A model generated the notes under the pieces. That model made no database searches. It had not been told where the DNA came from and saw only the letters and a program-made list of their open reading frames with translations. Source: Streptomyces cathayae (GTDB taxonomy: Bacteria; Actinomycetota; Actinomycetes; Streptomycetales; Streptomycetaceae). Taken from it: a stretch of 64,000 nucleotides of DNA. This document shows, in pieces, positions 33,192 through 41,460 of the stretch (position 1 is the stretch's first letter; each line of letters starts with the position of its first letter). The stretch is from NCBI RefSeq assembly GCF_029760955.1, contig NZ_CP121682.1, positions 1,922,001 to 1,986,000 of the forward strand, read 5' to 3'. Both the position numbers and the translations under genes were made by a program.

Positions 33192-33758
33192 CTAGTTCAC
33201 AGCTCCCGGTCCAAGACGTAGAGCGGCCACGGACTCGGTGAGACCTGATCGTTCCAGCTGGCCCAACACGTCATCGAACGTCTGCAGCGGACGCCGTCGA
33301 GAGGTGGCGATCTCCTGCACGCAGGCATAGACGACGCGATCGTCCAGCCCCATGAGATCCATCATGAACTCGTCGGCGGTCCTGCGTTCGATGCCCCAGT
33401 TCGCCAGGGAGTCGGGTGGGAAGTCCTTGCGGTTGTTCGTAACGATCACTTGGGCGCCCGCCTGAATGGCCGCAGCCAGCACGTGCCTGTCGTCCATGTC
33501 GGGCAGCTTGAGCCCTTCGATGAGAGGCTCGAAGCCCATGACCAGGCAATCGCGTACGGCCCCGTTCATGAGGGACCTTCGACGCTCCAAGACCTCAGGA
33601 GCGATGTTGTAGTCCCGCGCGATGTTCCGGTCCACCTCGTCGAGGATCATGTCGGTCCATCTGGCACGGACGAACCCTCTCTGACTGACACGGATCAATA
33701 AGTCACGCAGCGTGTTCGGATACAAGACGCATGCGTCGTAGATCGCAACAAAAGCCAT
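33192..33758 (-). CDS. PIN-domain ribonuclease toxin (VapC-like)
   Basis: A 188-residue PIN-fold protein. The acidic positions are visible in IYDACVLYP (Asp8), ILDEVDRNI, DMDDRHVLAAAI and NNRKDFPP, the last two being the typical metal-binding end. The ~60-residue C-terminal extension (MMDLMGLDDRVVYACVQEIA) is longer than in classic VapC. Such proteins cut RNA, often tRNA or mRNA. It begins 1 bp after the antitoxin stop, so it is the second gene of a toxin-antitoxin pair. Confidence 0.88.
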   Translation of the reverse strand: MAFVAIYDACVLYPNTLRDLLIRVSQRGFVRARWTDMILDEVDRNIARDYNIAPEVLERRRSLMNGAVRDCLVMGFEPLIEGLKLPDMDDRHVLAAAIQAGAQVIVTNNRKDFPPDSLANWGIERRTADEFMMDLMGLDDRVVYACVQEIATSRRRPLQTFDDVLGQLERSGLTESVAALRLGPGAVN

Positions 33759-33759
33759 G

Positions 33760-34224
33760 TCAGAGCAGTCCCAGCTCCTGATCCATCTCCATCAGCCCGT
33801 CGGCTGCGCCCTTACGCCTTGCATCGTCCTCGCGCAGATACTGGCGCAGATCGGCAAAGCGGACACGGCGGTGACGCCCCACGAGCCTGAACGGAATCCC
33901 GCCGGACTCGAGCAGGCCGATCAAGTACGGACGGGACACGTTCAGCACGTCGGCGGCCTGCTGGGTCGTCAGCTCCGCATCGACCGGCATGACCTGGACG
34001 CCTTGTCCATTGGCGAGGGCCGCCAGCATCGATGCGAACATCTCCGCCACGGGCCGCGGCAGGACGAGGGCTTCGTCGTCGACCCCCGTTTCCAGGCGGA
34101 CCTGGATGTCCCCATCACTCTGGGCTGTGCGCGAAAGACAGTCGTTGACTCGCCGCAGCGCCCGCTGCGCATCGCTTGCGTCGACCACGCCCGGTTCGAG
34201 CTTCTTGCCCGTTGCAGTCCCCAT
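33760..34224 (-). CDS. Helix-turn-helix antitoxin (excisionase-like DNA-binding domain)
   Basis: A 154-residue protein with an excisionase/MerR-like winged helix near the C-terminus: LTTQQAADVLNVSRPYLIGLLESGGIPFRLVGRHRRVRF. The N-terminal region (ALRRVNDCLSRT) may bind the toxin. I chose the ATG at MGTATGKKLE, 8 bp after GGAGGG, over one four codons upstream. It lies directly before the PIN gene. A palindrome overlapping the -10 box implies autorepression. Confidence 0.85.
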   Translation of the reverse strand: MGTATGKKLEPGVVDASDAQRALRRVNDCLSRTAQSDGDIQVRLETGVDDEALVLPRPVAEMFASMLAALANGQGVQVMPVDAELTTQQAADVLNVSRPYLIGLLESGGIPFRLVGRHRRVRFADLRQYLREDDARRKGAADGLMEMDQELGLL

Positions 34225-34245
34225 GACGCCCTCCACTGTTGTATC

Positions 34246-34277
34246 CGAATTATTCGCAACAAACGAAACATCCGCAA
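34246..34277 (-). promoter_or_regulatory. Promoter with overlapping palindromic operator of the PIN antitoxin operon
   Basis: On the minus strand TTGCGG (34272-34277) and AATAAT (34249-34254) are separated by 17 bp, a good -35/-10 pair. The 11-bp palindrome CGAAT-T-ATTCG (34246-34256) covers the -10 box. This is the arrangement expected for an autoregulated toxin-antitoxin operon. Confidence 0.65.
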
Positions 34278-34445
34278 CCTGATCTCAGGTAACCACCCAT
34301 GAACGGGTGAAGCCCACCCTGTTCACGGGCACCCGGGCATGTCTCCTCCTGCACCAGACCAGGCGGTACCGCCGGATCCTCAGAGCTGCCACAAATCGAC
34401 TGATACGCCCAGGTCAGCAGCCATACAGTCGCGCAAGCTCCATCG

Positions 34446-34489
34446 CTCCCGAGCTGAGAGCGCGAGTTCGATTCTCGTCACCCGCTCCA
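34446..34489 (+). other. 3' half of a tRNA-Gly (CCC) gene, probable old attachment site
   Basis: From the anticodon loop (CTCCCGAGCT) through GCGAG-TTCGATT-CTCGT (T arm) to the acceptor CACCCGC-T-CCA this matches the 3' half of a Streptomyces tRNA-Gly. The 5' half (expected GCGGGTG start) is missing from the preceding 80 bp. Isolated tRNA 3' halves are typical att-site duplications left by integrative elements. A strong terminator follows directly. Confidence 0.7.
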
Positions 34490-34494
34490 CGAGA

Positions 34495-34521
34495 AACCCC
34501 CGGGTCGAGGACCCGGGGGTT
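34495..34521. terminator. Terminator hairpin after the tRNA-Gly remnant
   Basis: AACCCCCGGGTC and GACCCGGGGGTT form a perfect 12-bp stem with a 3-nt loop and short A/T ends. It may have terminated the tRNA transcript and now also serves the serine hydrolase gene from the other side. Confidence 0.75.
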
Positions 34522-34613
34522 CTGCCGTCCGGACCAGCGGCGGCCAGTGGACCGCGGGGGACGGGCGCCGGGGAAGGGCTTCGCCCGTACGTCCGCACCA
34601 GGCGGGCCTGGTC

Positions 34614-35912
34614 TCAGCCGCGGGGAACCCACTGTCCGGGAGAGAGGTCCACTCCGGGCAGCCCCTCGGGAAGCAGGTGCCGGGCGCCTGCGACCGCCTC
34701 ACGGGACTCCGGAGCCGGGCAGAGCGCCTGGGCGATGTGTCCGTTGATGGCGCCGTCGATCGGGCTCGGCTCCAGCGCCGTACCGTCCTCGTTGAGGCGC
34801 TGGTACTTCATGAGGTTCCAGCCCATGGCGAGCTGGCGCTTGCCGTCACGGCTGGACAGCGCGATCGTGCCGGCTCCGAAGACCGCTCCGTCGTGGCCCC
34901 AGAAGCGGCCGCAGCCGGGCAGGTCGAGCACGTAGATGCCGAGGCCGTAGTCGATGCTGCCCTCGCCGGCGGTGACGGGGACCGTGCTCAGCATCTCACC
35001 CAGGGCGGCCGGGCCGATCAACTTGCCCGTCAGCAGGGCGCGGTAGAAGCGGTTCAGGTCGTCGGTGGTCGAGACGATCGCACCCGCGGTGGACGCCCAC
35101 GACATGTCGTAGACGCTGTAGTCACGAGGCGGGTCGATCAGGCCGTAGAACGACTCGTACATCCGGGAGTGCGGGCCCTTGATGTACGGGGTGCGCGGGT
35201 AGGAGGTCGCGTGCAGCCCGGCCCGGTCCATGACATTGCGGGTGATGTACGTCCCGGCGTTCTGGCCGGTGACCTTCTCCAGGAGCAGCCCGGCGATCAC
35301 GTAGTTGGTGTTGGAGTACGACCCCGGCTGCTCGCCGGGCCGTCCCGTGGCGGGTGCCGCCAGACCGAGCCGCACCAGTTCCTCGGGCCGGATGGAACGG
35401 AAGCGTTCCTCGTCGAGGCCGGCCGTGGAGTCGTCGGCGAAGGAGGGGAAGGCTCCCAGGAAATAGTCGCCGATGCCACTGGTGTGGTTGAGGAGCATCC
35501 GTACGGTCACGTCCCGGCCCCGCTCTCCCTTGACCAGGTCCGGGAGGTACTCGCCGACCGGCGCGTCGAGCCGGATCCGGCCGCGCTCCACCTGCTGGAG
35601 CACCGCGACAGCGGTGAACGTCTTGCTGATGCTGCCCACTCGGTGCCGCATGCCGGGCTTGACCGGACGCCGGGTGTCCACGTCGGCGAGCCCGGACGCG
35701 CCGGTCCACCGCTCAGTCCCCTCACGAACGGACGAGTAGCTGCCGTACATGCCTGCTTCATGGACAGCGTCGAGCGTGGTGCGCAGAGCGGCGCGGTCCA
35801 AGGACCCGGCCGTCGACGAGGCGGTTTCGGTGTCGGCCGATGCCGTCGGCACCGCGGTGACCATTAACAGCGCGGCGCCGAGGACGACTCCGGCAAGTCG
35901 GTTGATGCGCAA
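34614..35912 (-). CDS. Secreted serine hydrolase, beta-lactamase/D-Ala-D-Ala carboxypeptidase family
   Basis: A 432-residue class C beta-lactamase-like enzyme. The signal peptide (LAGVVLGAALLMVTAVPTASA) is followed by the SxxK motif SISK (Ser94, Lys97), YSNTNY supplying the catalytic Tyr, and GHDGAVFG as the C-terminal HxG box. Substrates may be peptidoglycan peptides, beta-lactams or esters; the family cannot be resolved by eye. I prefer the TTG start preceded by GGAAGGG, which begins a proper signal peptide; an ATG 15 codons upstream gives an odd N-terminus. Confidence 0.88.
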   Translation of the reverse strand: MRINRLAGVVLGAALLMVTAVPTASADTETASSTAGSLDRAALRTTLDAVHEAGMYGSYSSVREGTERWTGASGLADVDTRRPVKPGMRHRVGSISKTFTAVAVLQQVERGRIRLDAPVGEYLPDLVKGERGRDVTVRMLLNHTSGIGDYFLGAFPSFADDSTAGLDEERFRSIRPEELVRLGLAAPATGRPGEQPGSYSNTNYVIAGLLLEKVTGQNAGTYITRNVMDRAGLHATSYPRTPYIKGPHSRMYESFYGLIDPPRDYSVYDMSWASTAGAIVSTTDDLNRFYRALLTGKLIGPAALGEMLSTVPVTAGEGSIDYGLGIYVLDLPGCGRFWGHDGAVFGAGTIALSSRDGKRQLAMGWNLMKYQRLNEDGTALEPSPIDGAINGHIAQALCPAPESREAVAGARHLLPEGLPGVDLSPGQWVPRG

Positions 35913-36128
35913 GGCTTTCCCTTCCTGGTGGCGAACCGTTCCCGGGGTAATCCTCATGGGTCATCAACGCGTCTTACATCCTTCCTGCGGATGATCACCA
36001 GCACAGCCAGCTTCCTGACTCCTGGTCAGATAACGGGGTTCATGCATCCGCAGAAGTGTCAGTCGCAGGGGTCCACGACAGACTGTTCAGCTTGATGACG
36101 GCAGTGCAGAAGAGAGAAGGAGACACCG

Positions 36129-36221
36129 GTGGCAGCCAACTCCCTGGACCGCGCCAAGCAGGCGGTACGCACGCAGGTCTGGGACGCCCTGACCGCCGCG
36201 GGCGCCGTCCACGACCCCTCC
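36129..36221 (+). pseudogene. N-terminal fragment, 5-formyltetrahydrofolate cyclo-ligase-like
   Basis: A GTG with a strong ribosome site (AAGGAG) opens the frame VAANSLDRAKQAVRTQVWDA ... AVHDPS, 31 codons, resembling the N-terminus of the actinobacterial cyclo-ligase-like family. Homology then stops abruptly at the junction with transposase sequence, and a TGA follows five codons later. The remaining ~200 codons are not present in the window. The family match is from memory and moderate. Confidence 0.5.
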
Positions 36222-37298
36222 GACCGCTGGCCCTGACCGCCGAGCGTCGGGAGTTCCGGGAACGGTTACGGCTGGAGGCGGCCGAGCGGTTCGAGTGTGG
36301 TGAGACCAGCGCGATGGTCGCCAAGGAGCTGCGGGTCAGCGTCCGGTCGGTGCAGCGGTGGCGCCGAACGTGGGCCGAGGACGGTTTTCGGGCCCTGACT
36401 TCCAGCGGCCCGGCATCGCTGCCGCGGCTGAGCCACGAGCAGTTCGCCCAACTGGAGCGGGAGCTCGCCAAAGGGCCGGCCACGCATGGCTGGGAGGACC
36501 AGCGGTGGACGCTGGGCCGGATCAAGACCGTGATCGGTCGGCGCTTCCCTATGACCTACACGGTCCAGGGTGTGCGCAAGCTCCTGGTGCGTAACGGCTG
36601 GTCGCTCCAGGTCCCTGTCCGCCGGGCCCTGGAGCGGGACGAGGAGGCCGTCGCCGGCTGGGTGAAGGTGGGGGTGCCCCCGCTGGCGGGGGAGTGTGGC
36701 CCTGCGCGGAAGACTCGCGGCGGCCCGTGGAGCCTGGCTCCTCTTCGAGGACGAAGCCGGTTTCTCCATGACGCCGCCGCACGCGAAGACGTGGTCGCGG
36801 CGAGGACGCACCCCGGTGGTGCGGGTCCGCGGCCGCTCCCGCAGACGCATCTCCATTGCCGCGCTGACCTGCTACAAACCCGGGCACAGGTCACGGCTGA
36901 TCTACCGTCCCCGCCGCGACGACGGAAACCGCGACGGACGCAAGAGCTTCTCCTGGCGCCACTACCGCGACCTGCTCATCGCTGCCCGCACCCAGCTCGG
37001 CGGCCCGATCGTCCTCGTCTGGGACAACCTCAACGTTCACAAGGCCGCAGGGCTAAGGGAGTTCGCCGAGACGCGGGACTGGCTGACCATCTACTACCTG
37101 CCGTCCTACGCACCCGATCTCAACCCCGTCGAGGGCATCTGGTCCCTGCTGCGGCGTGGCTGGCTCTCCAACGTCGCGTTCACCACCCCGGAGCACCTCA
37201 TGCAGCGCATACGAAGTGGCCTCCGCCATATCCAGTACCGCAGCCACCTCATAGACGGCTGCCTCACAGAGACGGGGTTGACGATCACCCCCCGATAA
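36222..37298 (+). pseudogene. IS630-family transposase, truncated and frameshifted
   Basis: The N-terminal helix-turn-helix part (AERFECGETSAMVAKELRVS, HGWEDQRWTLGRIKTVIGRRF) and the DDE part (AWLLFEDEAGFSMTPP, VLVWDNLNVHKAAGL, YYLPSYAPDLNPVEGIWSLL) are in different frames. The shift occurs around 36,664-36,700 in a G/C palindrome. In-frame codons before the helix-turn-helix contain no ATG or GTG up to the cyclo-ligase junction, so the native 5' end is lost. Some IS630 elements frameshift deliberately, but here the missing start argues for decay. Confidence 0.8.
36664..36695. repeat. Small palindromic insertion inside the IS630 gene
   Basis: GGGGGTGCCCCC followed by CCCCCGCTGGCGGGGG (sharing CCCCC) makes two overlapping palindromes exactly where the transposase changes frame. 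It resembles the short G/C palindromes scattered between Streptomyces genes. It could be a later insertion that broke the gene. Confidence 0.5.
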
Positions 37299-37334
37299 AA
37301 GGACACAGGGAACCGAGGTCGGGTACACCACCGA

Positions 37335-37382
37335 CTTGCTTCGGGACGAAGAGGTCGTAAATTCACATCCCTCCACCCCGAC
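37335..37382 (+). other. Decayed 3' half of tRNA-Pro (CGG), probable old attachment site
   Basis: CTTGC-TTCGGGA-CGAAG is an anticodon arm with the CGG loop intact, followed by AGGTCGT, a mutated T arm (AAATTCACATCCCT) and CCACCCCGAC, the acceptor 3' strand of tRNA-Pro. The 5' half is absent and the T loop is no longer functional. A terminator hairpin follows as after a real tRNA. It looks like an att-site leftover. Confidence 0.6.
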
Positions 37383-37387
37383 GCTGA

Positions 37388-37425
37388 GCTGGGGGCCAAT
37401 CGCATGATCGCGACTGGCCCCCAGC
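37388..37425. terminator. Terminator hairpin after the tRNA-Pro remnant
   Basis: GCTGGGGGCCA and TGGCCCCCAGC form an 11-bp stem around a 16-nt loop. Position and form match a tRNA terminator. Confidence 0.7.
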
Positions 37426-37747
37426 CTTGCTCGAGGACCAAAAGGGCCGAACGAAGTTGATCAGGCCCGCGTCACCCTCTTCCCGGTCTTCGGCGCCCTT
37501 CCCCCGCTCTTCGGCGTGGAAGCTGAGGAGCGGGGCGTGCAGGGAGCGGGGCAGGTACCGACGACGAGCCGGCCCCGTGACTGGACCGGCACCACATTTG
37601 ACGCGGTCTCACGCCGTGGTGCGCGGCGAAGTCCCACGGCCGGCGCACACGAGCTGATCCACCGGCTGCGCCTGACGGTCGAGGCTTGCGGGCGGGCATC
37701 CGCAGGCCAGAACGCGAGAAGACCAGTGCGCGACGAGGCGTGGCCGG
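37426..37747. other. Gene-free interval
   Basis: About 320 bp downstream of the tRNA-Pro remnant. Open frames here have no recognisable content; I see nothing to annotate. Confidence 0.4.
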
Positions 37748-38575
37748 TCAGCCGCGTGCGAATTCGAGGAGGTCGGCATTGAACCGTCCCGCGAACTCGG
37801 GAACCATCGACAAGCCGTGCGGAGCACCCGGGTAGACCTTGAAGGTCACGTCCTTGACGAGCTGCGACGATTTATTCGCGGATGCCACGATGGGAACGAT
37901 CTGGTCGTCGTCACCGTGAATGATCAGCGTGGGGATGTCGAACTTCTTGAGGTCCTCAGTGAGGTCGGTCTCGGAGAACGCCTTGATGCAGTCGTGGGCG
38001 CCCATGATGCCCACCGTCATGCTCCAGAGCCAGAACTCGTCGCGGGTCCCCTGCGAAACGGTCGATCCTTCGCGGTTGGCGCCGTAGAAGGGAGCACTGA
38101 GGTCCTTGTAGAACTGGGAACGGTCCGTCAGCACGCCTTTTCGGAGCTCGTCGAAGACGTCGATCGGCAGCCCCTGCGGGTTCTCTTCCGTCTTGAGCAT
38201 CAACGGGGGGATCGCGCCGAGCAGAACCGCCTTGGTGACACGACTGGAGCCGTGTCGGCCGATGTAGCGTGTGACCTCTCCCCCGCCGGTCGAGTGACCG
38301 ACCAGGATGACGTCACGAAGGTCGAGGGTCTCGATGACCGAGGCCAGATCTTCAGCGTACGTGTCGAGGTCGTTCCCCTTCCAGGGCTGGCCCGAGCGTC
38401 CACCCCCACGCCGGTCGTGGGCCACAACCCGGAAGCCGTTGTCCACCATCAGCTTCAGCTGCGGATCCCACGCGTCCGCGATCAGTGGCCAGCCGTGGGA
38501 AAAGACCACCGGTGGGCCCGACCCCCAGTCCTTGAAGTAGATCTGTGTGCCGTCCTTGGCAGCGGCAAAGGCCAT
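37748..38575 (-). CDS. Alpha/beta hydrolase, non-haem chloroperoxidase-like
   Basis: A 275-residue alpha/beta hydrolase of the cofactor-free haloperoxidase/esterase group: the oxyanion HGWP near residue 28, nucleophile Ser in [15 protein letters not shown], acid in [11 protein letters not shown] and catalytic His in [10 protein letters not shown]. These enzymes hydrolyse esters, form peracids and can halogenate in vitro; the natural substrate is usually unknown. The [12 protein letters not shown] segment is typical. It stands alone, with a tRNA remnant on one side and a dispersed repeat on the other. Confidence 0.88.
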   Translation of the reverse strand: MAFAAAKDGTQIYFKDWGSGPPVVFSHGWPLIADAWDPQLKLMVDNGFRVVAHDRRGGGRSGQPWKGNDLDTYAEDLASVIETLDLRDVILVGHSTGGGEVTRYIGRHGSSRVTKAVLLGAIPPLMLKTEENPQGLPIDVFDELRKGVLTDRSQFYKDLSAPFYGANREGSTVSQGTRDEFWLWSMTVGIMGAHDCIKAFSETDLTEDLKKFDIPTLIIHGDDDQIVPIVASANKSSQLVKDVTFKVYPGAPHGLSMVPEFAGRFNADLLEFARG

Positions 38576-38992
38576 GATTACCTCTCTAGCGCTTGTCCGG
38601 GAATCCGCACTCCACGGGAATTCAGTGCCCGAGCCGCGCTTGGAATGTCACGCCACGACCAGCAGCGGACGCACATGGGGGGCGACGGAGAGGTCAGCAG
38701 CGGAAGGCGGCCGATGAGCACGTCGTGTGTCCCACCCTACTTGGGAAGCTCCACTTCAGCGCATCGAGAGGCACACTGCGACACCCTCGCTCGGGCCGTC
38801 TCTGAGCCGTGCGGGGGGTGCTCAACGAGGCCAACGTCGACAACCGTCGACAGCTAAGTCGCAGGTCGCAGCGTTGATCGATTACACGGCCGCAGGTCAG
38901 AGACCCGGCCCTTCACTTCTTCGGCTATTGATCGCGCCGACGGCGTTGACTCGCCCTTTGAGGCTCCCCCGACCTCACTATCCGCTGCTATG
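38576..38992. other. Non-coding interval with dispersed repeat copy 1
   Basis: About 415 bp between the haloperoxidase-like gene (left) and the end of the SMI1-like gene. The only recognisable feature is the dispersed repeat described separately. No supported gene. Confidence 0.4.
38793..38853 (+). repeat. Dispersed repeat, copy 1
   Basis: GGGCCGTCTCTGAGCCGTGC, then GGTGCTCAACGA and CGTCGACAACCGTCGAC. One base differs from the other copies in the core (A for G). See copies at 40,034, 41,401 and 45,122. Confidence 0.7.
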
Positions 38993-39637
38993 TCATGACC
39001 GATGCACGGTCCGGTCACTGCGCAGCGGTATGAAGTCCCAGTGCAGCCTCTGCTCCTGGTCCACTACCGGCGTGTAGCCGTTGAGGGGCTGGTTGGTCTC
39101 GAGAGACGTGGCGATCGCCTCCATGAGCACCGGCAGGGACGTCCACATCTCATGCGATACGCGCATGATGCCTTCCACGGCCTCGGCTTCGTGGACGCGC
39201 CCCCGGTCGATCTCGGGACGGTGGTCCAGCACGAGGTGCCCCCCGCCGACGTCCCGCGCGATGGGGATCAACTGCGGGTGGCCGAACAGGACGCTGCTGG
39301 ACCCGATCTTCATGAAGTCGTAGTCCGCCTCGTCTCCTTTCTCATCCGCCGTGCGCTGGTCGTAGAAGCCGGTGAGAAGTTGCCAGGCAGCCGCTATCTC
39401 GCGTGCACTCATCGGTCGGTAGAACGCCGGCAGCAGCGAGCCCCGCTGGTCGAGGAGACCGTCGTGCCGCAGCAGCGACCTCACCAAGGGCCTCAGCAAT
39501 GGCCGGCCGATGACGCGTTCGATCGCGGCGATGTCCGCCGGATCCGCGGGCGGCGCCAGCGCGGCGTAGGTCGCTGGCGCGTGCTCGGCCAGCCAGTTCT
39601 CGATTCGCGTCCACGACTCACTGATCGGTGCGGTCAT
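38993..39637 (-). CDS. SMI1/KNR4-like (SUKH) family protein
   Basis: A 214-residue protein with the SUKH pattern: helical start (SWTRIENWLAEHAP), PADPADIAAIERVIGRPL, SLLRHDGLL with GSLLPAFYRPMSAREIAAAWQLL, and IPIARDVGGGHLVLDH. In bacteria SUKH proteins are often immunity proteins of contact-dependent or polymorphic toxins, or orphan homologues. No toxin gene is adjacent, so it would be an orphan. I chose the ATG at MTAPISESW. Confidence 0.8.
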   Translation of the reverse strand: MTAPISESWTRIENWLAEHAPATYAALAPPADPADIAAIERVIGRPLLRPLVRSLLRHDGLLDQRGSLLPAFYRPMSAREIAAAWQLLTGFYDQRTADEKGDEADYDFMKIGSSSVLFGHPQLIPIARDVGGGHLVLDHRPEIDRGRVHEAEAVEGIMRVSHEMWTSLPVLMEAIATSLETNQPLNGYTPVVDQEQRLHWDFIPLRSDRTVHRS

Positions 39638-39707
39638 GGCCCGGCATCCTGCCACCTGGTACCGACACCCCCGGGGAACAGCCAGCCGGGGATGTCATGC
39701 TCCAGCG

Positions 39708-40025
39708 ATGGATGAGTATGCGTGGCCGACGGGTCCTGACGTGCCGGCCGCGGGCGAGGTGCGGCGGAGCTGGGCGGCAACCGTCGCGGCCCTGCCCGTA
39801 GGGACCCGGATCACCGGCGAGGTCATCGGTCGCCAGCCCTTCGGTGTCTTCATACGTATAGATGGTGTGCCGAACGCTATGGCGCTGGCGGAAATCACGG
39901 CCATGCCGCAGTGGATGGACCTTCCGGGCCTAGGATCCCTCGTCAGTGGTGAGGTCTTCTGGCACGCCGCTCACAACCACCAGGTCAAGGTCCGGCTCGA
40001 CGAGTGGCGGGCGGCTGACGAGTGA
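39708..40025 (+). CDS. S1-like OB-fold protein
   Basis: A 105-residue protein whose centre reads VGTRITGEVIGRQPFGVFIRIDGVPNAMALAEITAMP, the beginning of an S1 RNA-binding domain (strands 1-3), followed by GSLVSGEVFWHAAHNHQVKVRLDEW. It is too short for a ribosomal S1 protein. Stand-alone S1-like proteins of this size occur in Streptomyces near SUKH genes; function unknown. The start is the ATG of MDEYAWPTGP. Repeat copy 2 begins 9 bp after its stop. Confidence 0.75.
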   Translation: MDEYAWPTGPDVPAAGEVRRSWAATVAALPVGTRITGEVIGRQPFGVFIRIDGVPNAMALAEITAMPQWMDLPGLGSLVSGEVFWHAAHNHQVKVRLDEWRAADE

Positions 40026-40033
40026 TCGCCCCC

Positions 40034-40087
40034 GGGCCGTCTCTGGGCCGTCCGACGCCGCTCAGTGACGACCGGTGACGACTCCTC
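40034..40087 (+). repeat. Dispersed repeat, copy 2
   Basis: The same core GGGCCGTCTCTGGGCCGTCC, then a diverged GCTCAGTGACGACC and GGTGACGACTCC. It follows the S1-like gene directly. Confidence 0.7.
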
Positions 40088-40150
40088 ACAACAGTCGTAG
40101 CGAGCGTCAGCCCCAGGTCACCCGATTGGGTCTGCGACACTGGTACCGCC

Positions 40151-40453
40151 ATGCCTAAGCCCGGAGAACTGGCAGACGACACCGGGCCGGCTGACTACGG
40201 TGGTCCCGTGCTGGAAGACGATGGTGGTCCGGCCGCCTGGCTGGAGTCGAAGCGGCTACTCACCAGCCCTGAGCGTCACATCGATACGTTGCGACGCCTG
40301 CTCGCCGAGGACGACAACGCGCTTCTGCTGTACGACTATGACCTGATCAGTGATCCGCAGACAGTCGCCATCACAAGAGCTCAGCAGCGCGCAGCGGGAC
40401 AGCGTCGCCGTAGGTTGCGGCGACTGACAACGCGTCAGCGCTCAGCGAAGTGA
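40151..40453 (+). CDS. Hypothetical protein
   Basis: A 100-residue, acidic-then-basic protein (PERHIDTLRRLLAEDDNALLLYDYDLISD; RAAGQRRRRLRRLTTRQ). The reading frame has balanced composition in its middle, better than random GC-rich frames. No family recognised. It stands alone after repeat copy 2. Confidence 0.45.
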   Translation: MPKPGELADDTGPADYGGPVLEDDGGPAAWLESKRLLTSPERHIDTLRRLLAEDDNALLLYDYDLISDPQTVAITRAQQRAAGQRRRRLRRLTTRQRSAK

Positions 40454-40841
40454 CATCAGCCGATGACATCAAGACCCCCGGACGGCAACGGACTGGAACG
40501 GCCACAGGGGCACCGCCATCCCTCAGCGTCGTGGGTGCGGAGCAGGCCGCACTCCCCGGTGAGCGAGCTCCTAACGCGGTGGTCATAAGGTGACCGTTGA
40601 CGGCAGCGCTGACGGCAACGACGGCGGACGGCAGCGGCACTCAGCAGCCCAGCATGGTGCCGACATAGGCCGATCGGGTTGACCTGCCAAGGCTTGCCCG
40701 CATCTTCTAAGCGCCGGGTCGTATCCCGGTTGACTGTCTGGGTAGTTGGCCAGTGAGCGCGATAGTTGGCCGCACTGAGCGCCGCTCGATCGTGGCGCGT
40801 CAGGTGACGGTGACGAACACGGTGATGCCGAAGGCCCGCAG
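40454..40841. other. Gene-free interval
   Basis: About 390 bp between two unrelated genes. Contains short CGGCAACG-type repeats near 40,600 and no gene I can support. Confidence 0.4.
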
Positions 40842-41318
40842 CTACTGCGCCGAGGTACCGCGCGAGTAGCGGCGGCGCAGTGCGCGCAGCTGGGCCACTT
40901 GTTCCTCGAAGGGCGGTGCCTCCGCGGCGTCGAGGTACGGCACCGGCAGAAAGACGACAGTGCCGCCGCGCAGCTTGGCCGCGACACGGAGATGGGTGCT
41001 GCGGTTGCGGGAGTCGCTGCTGTCTACCCGTACTTCCTCGAAGTGGACGATCTCGTCCCACTCCAGCCGGTGCCATCGCAGCACCGTGCGAAACCTCAGT
41101 CCGGCCGGCCCCGCCTCCACGCGGCGCCCGAGCAACGCGAGGGCACTCGCAACGGTCGCCACAGCGACGGTTCCGGAGAGGATCACCCACTTGTCGGCCT
41201 GCGCAACACCGAGTCCGGCCGCGACCCCTGCCGCAATCGCCACCAGTGCGGACAACGCGATCGCCACACGCACGGACTTGCCTCCGGCGCGCAGGGTCAG
41301 CTCACCATGATCGGTCAC
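40842..41318 (-). CDS. PH-domain membrane protein (bPH_6-like)
   Basis: A 158-residue protein with two N-terminal membrane helices (VAIALSALVAIAAGVAAGLGV and WVILSGTVAVATVASALALL) followed by a small PH-like domain (VEAGPAGLRFRTVLRWHRLEWDEIVHFE; THLRVAAKLRGGTVVFLPVP). This layout is frequent in Streptomyces as PH domain-containing protein of unknown function, possibly a membrane-anchored sensor. Alone on its strand. Confidence 0.75.
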   Translation of the reverse strand: MTDHGELTLRAGGKSVRVAIALSALVAIAAGVAAGLGVAQADKWVILSGTVAVATVASALALLGRRVEAGPAGLRFRTVLRWHRLEWDEIVHFEEVRVDSSDSRNRSTHLRVAAKLRGGTVVFLPVPYLDAAEAPPFEEQVAQLRALRRRYSRGTSAQ

Positions 41319-41400
41319 CCTCGTGATCCTGCCACCCGCCCGCCACCGCGCCCAGGGTGCCGATCACACCTGGCCAAGCGGCCCGCGCCGCCGCACTGGC

Positions 41401-41460
41401 GGGCCGTCTCTGGGCCGTGCGGGGGTGCTCAACGATGACAGATGACGACAGTCGACGACG
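41401..41460 (+). repeat. Dispersed repeat, copy 3
   Basis: GGGCCGTCTCTGGGCCGTGC, then GGTGCTCAACGATGACAGAT and GACGACAGTCGACGACGG. It lies in the 270-bp gap between the PH-domain and VOC genes, which holds nothing else. Confidence 0.75.

Noticed and set aside
34380..34598. Short frames across the tRNA-Gly remnant and terminator
   Set aside because: They translate tRNA and hairpin sequence; no protein pattern.
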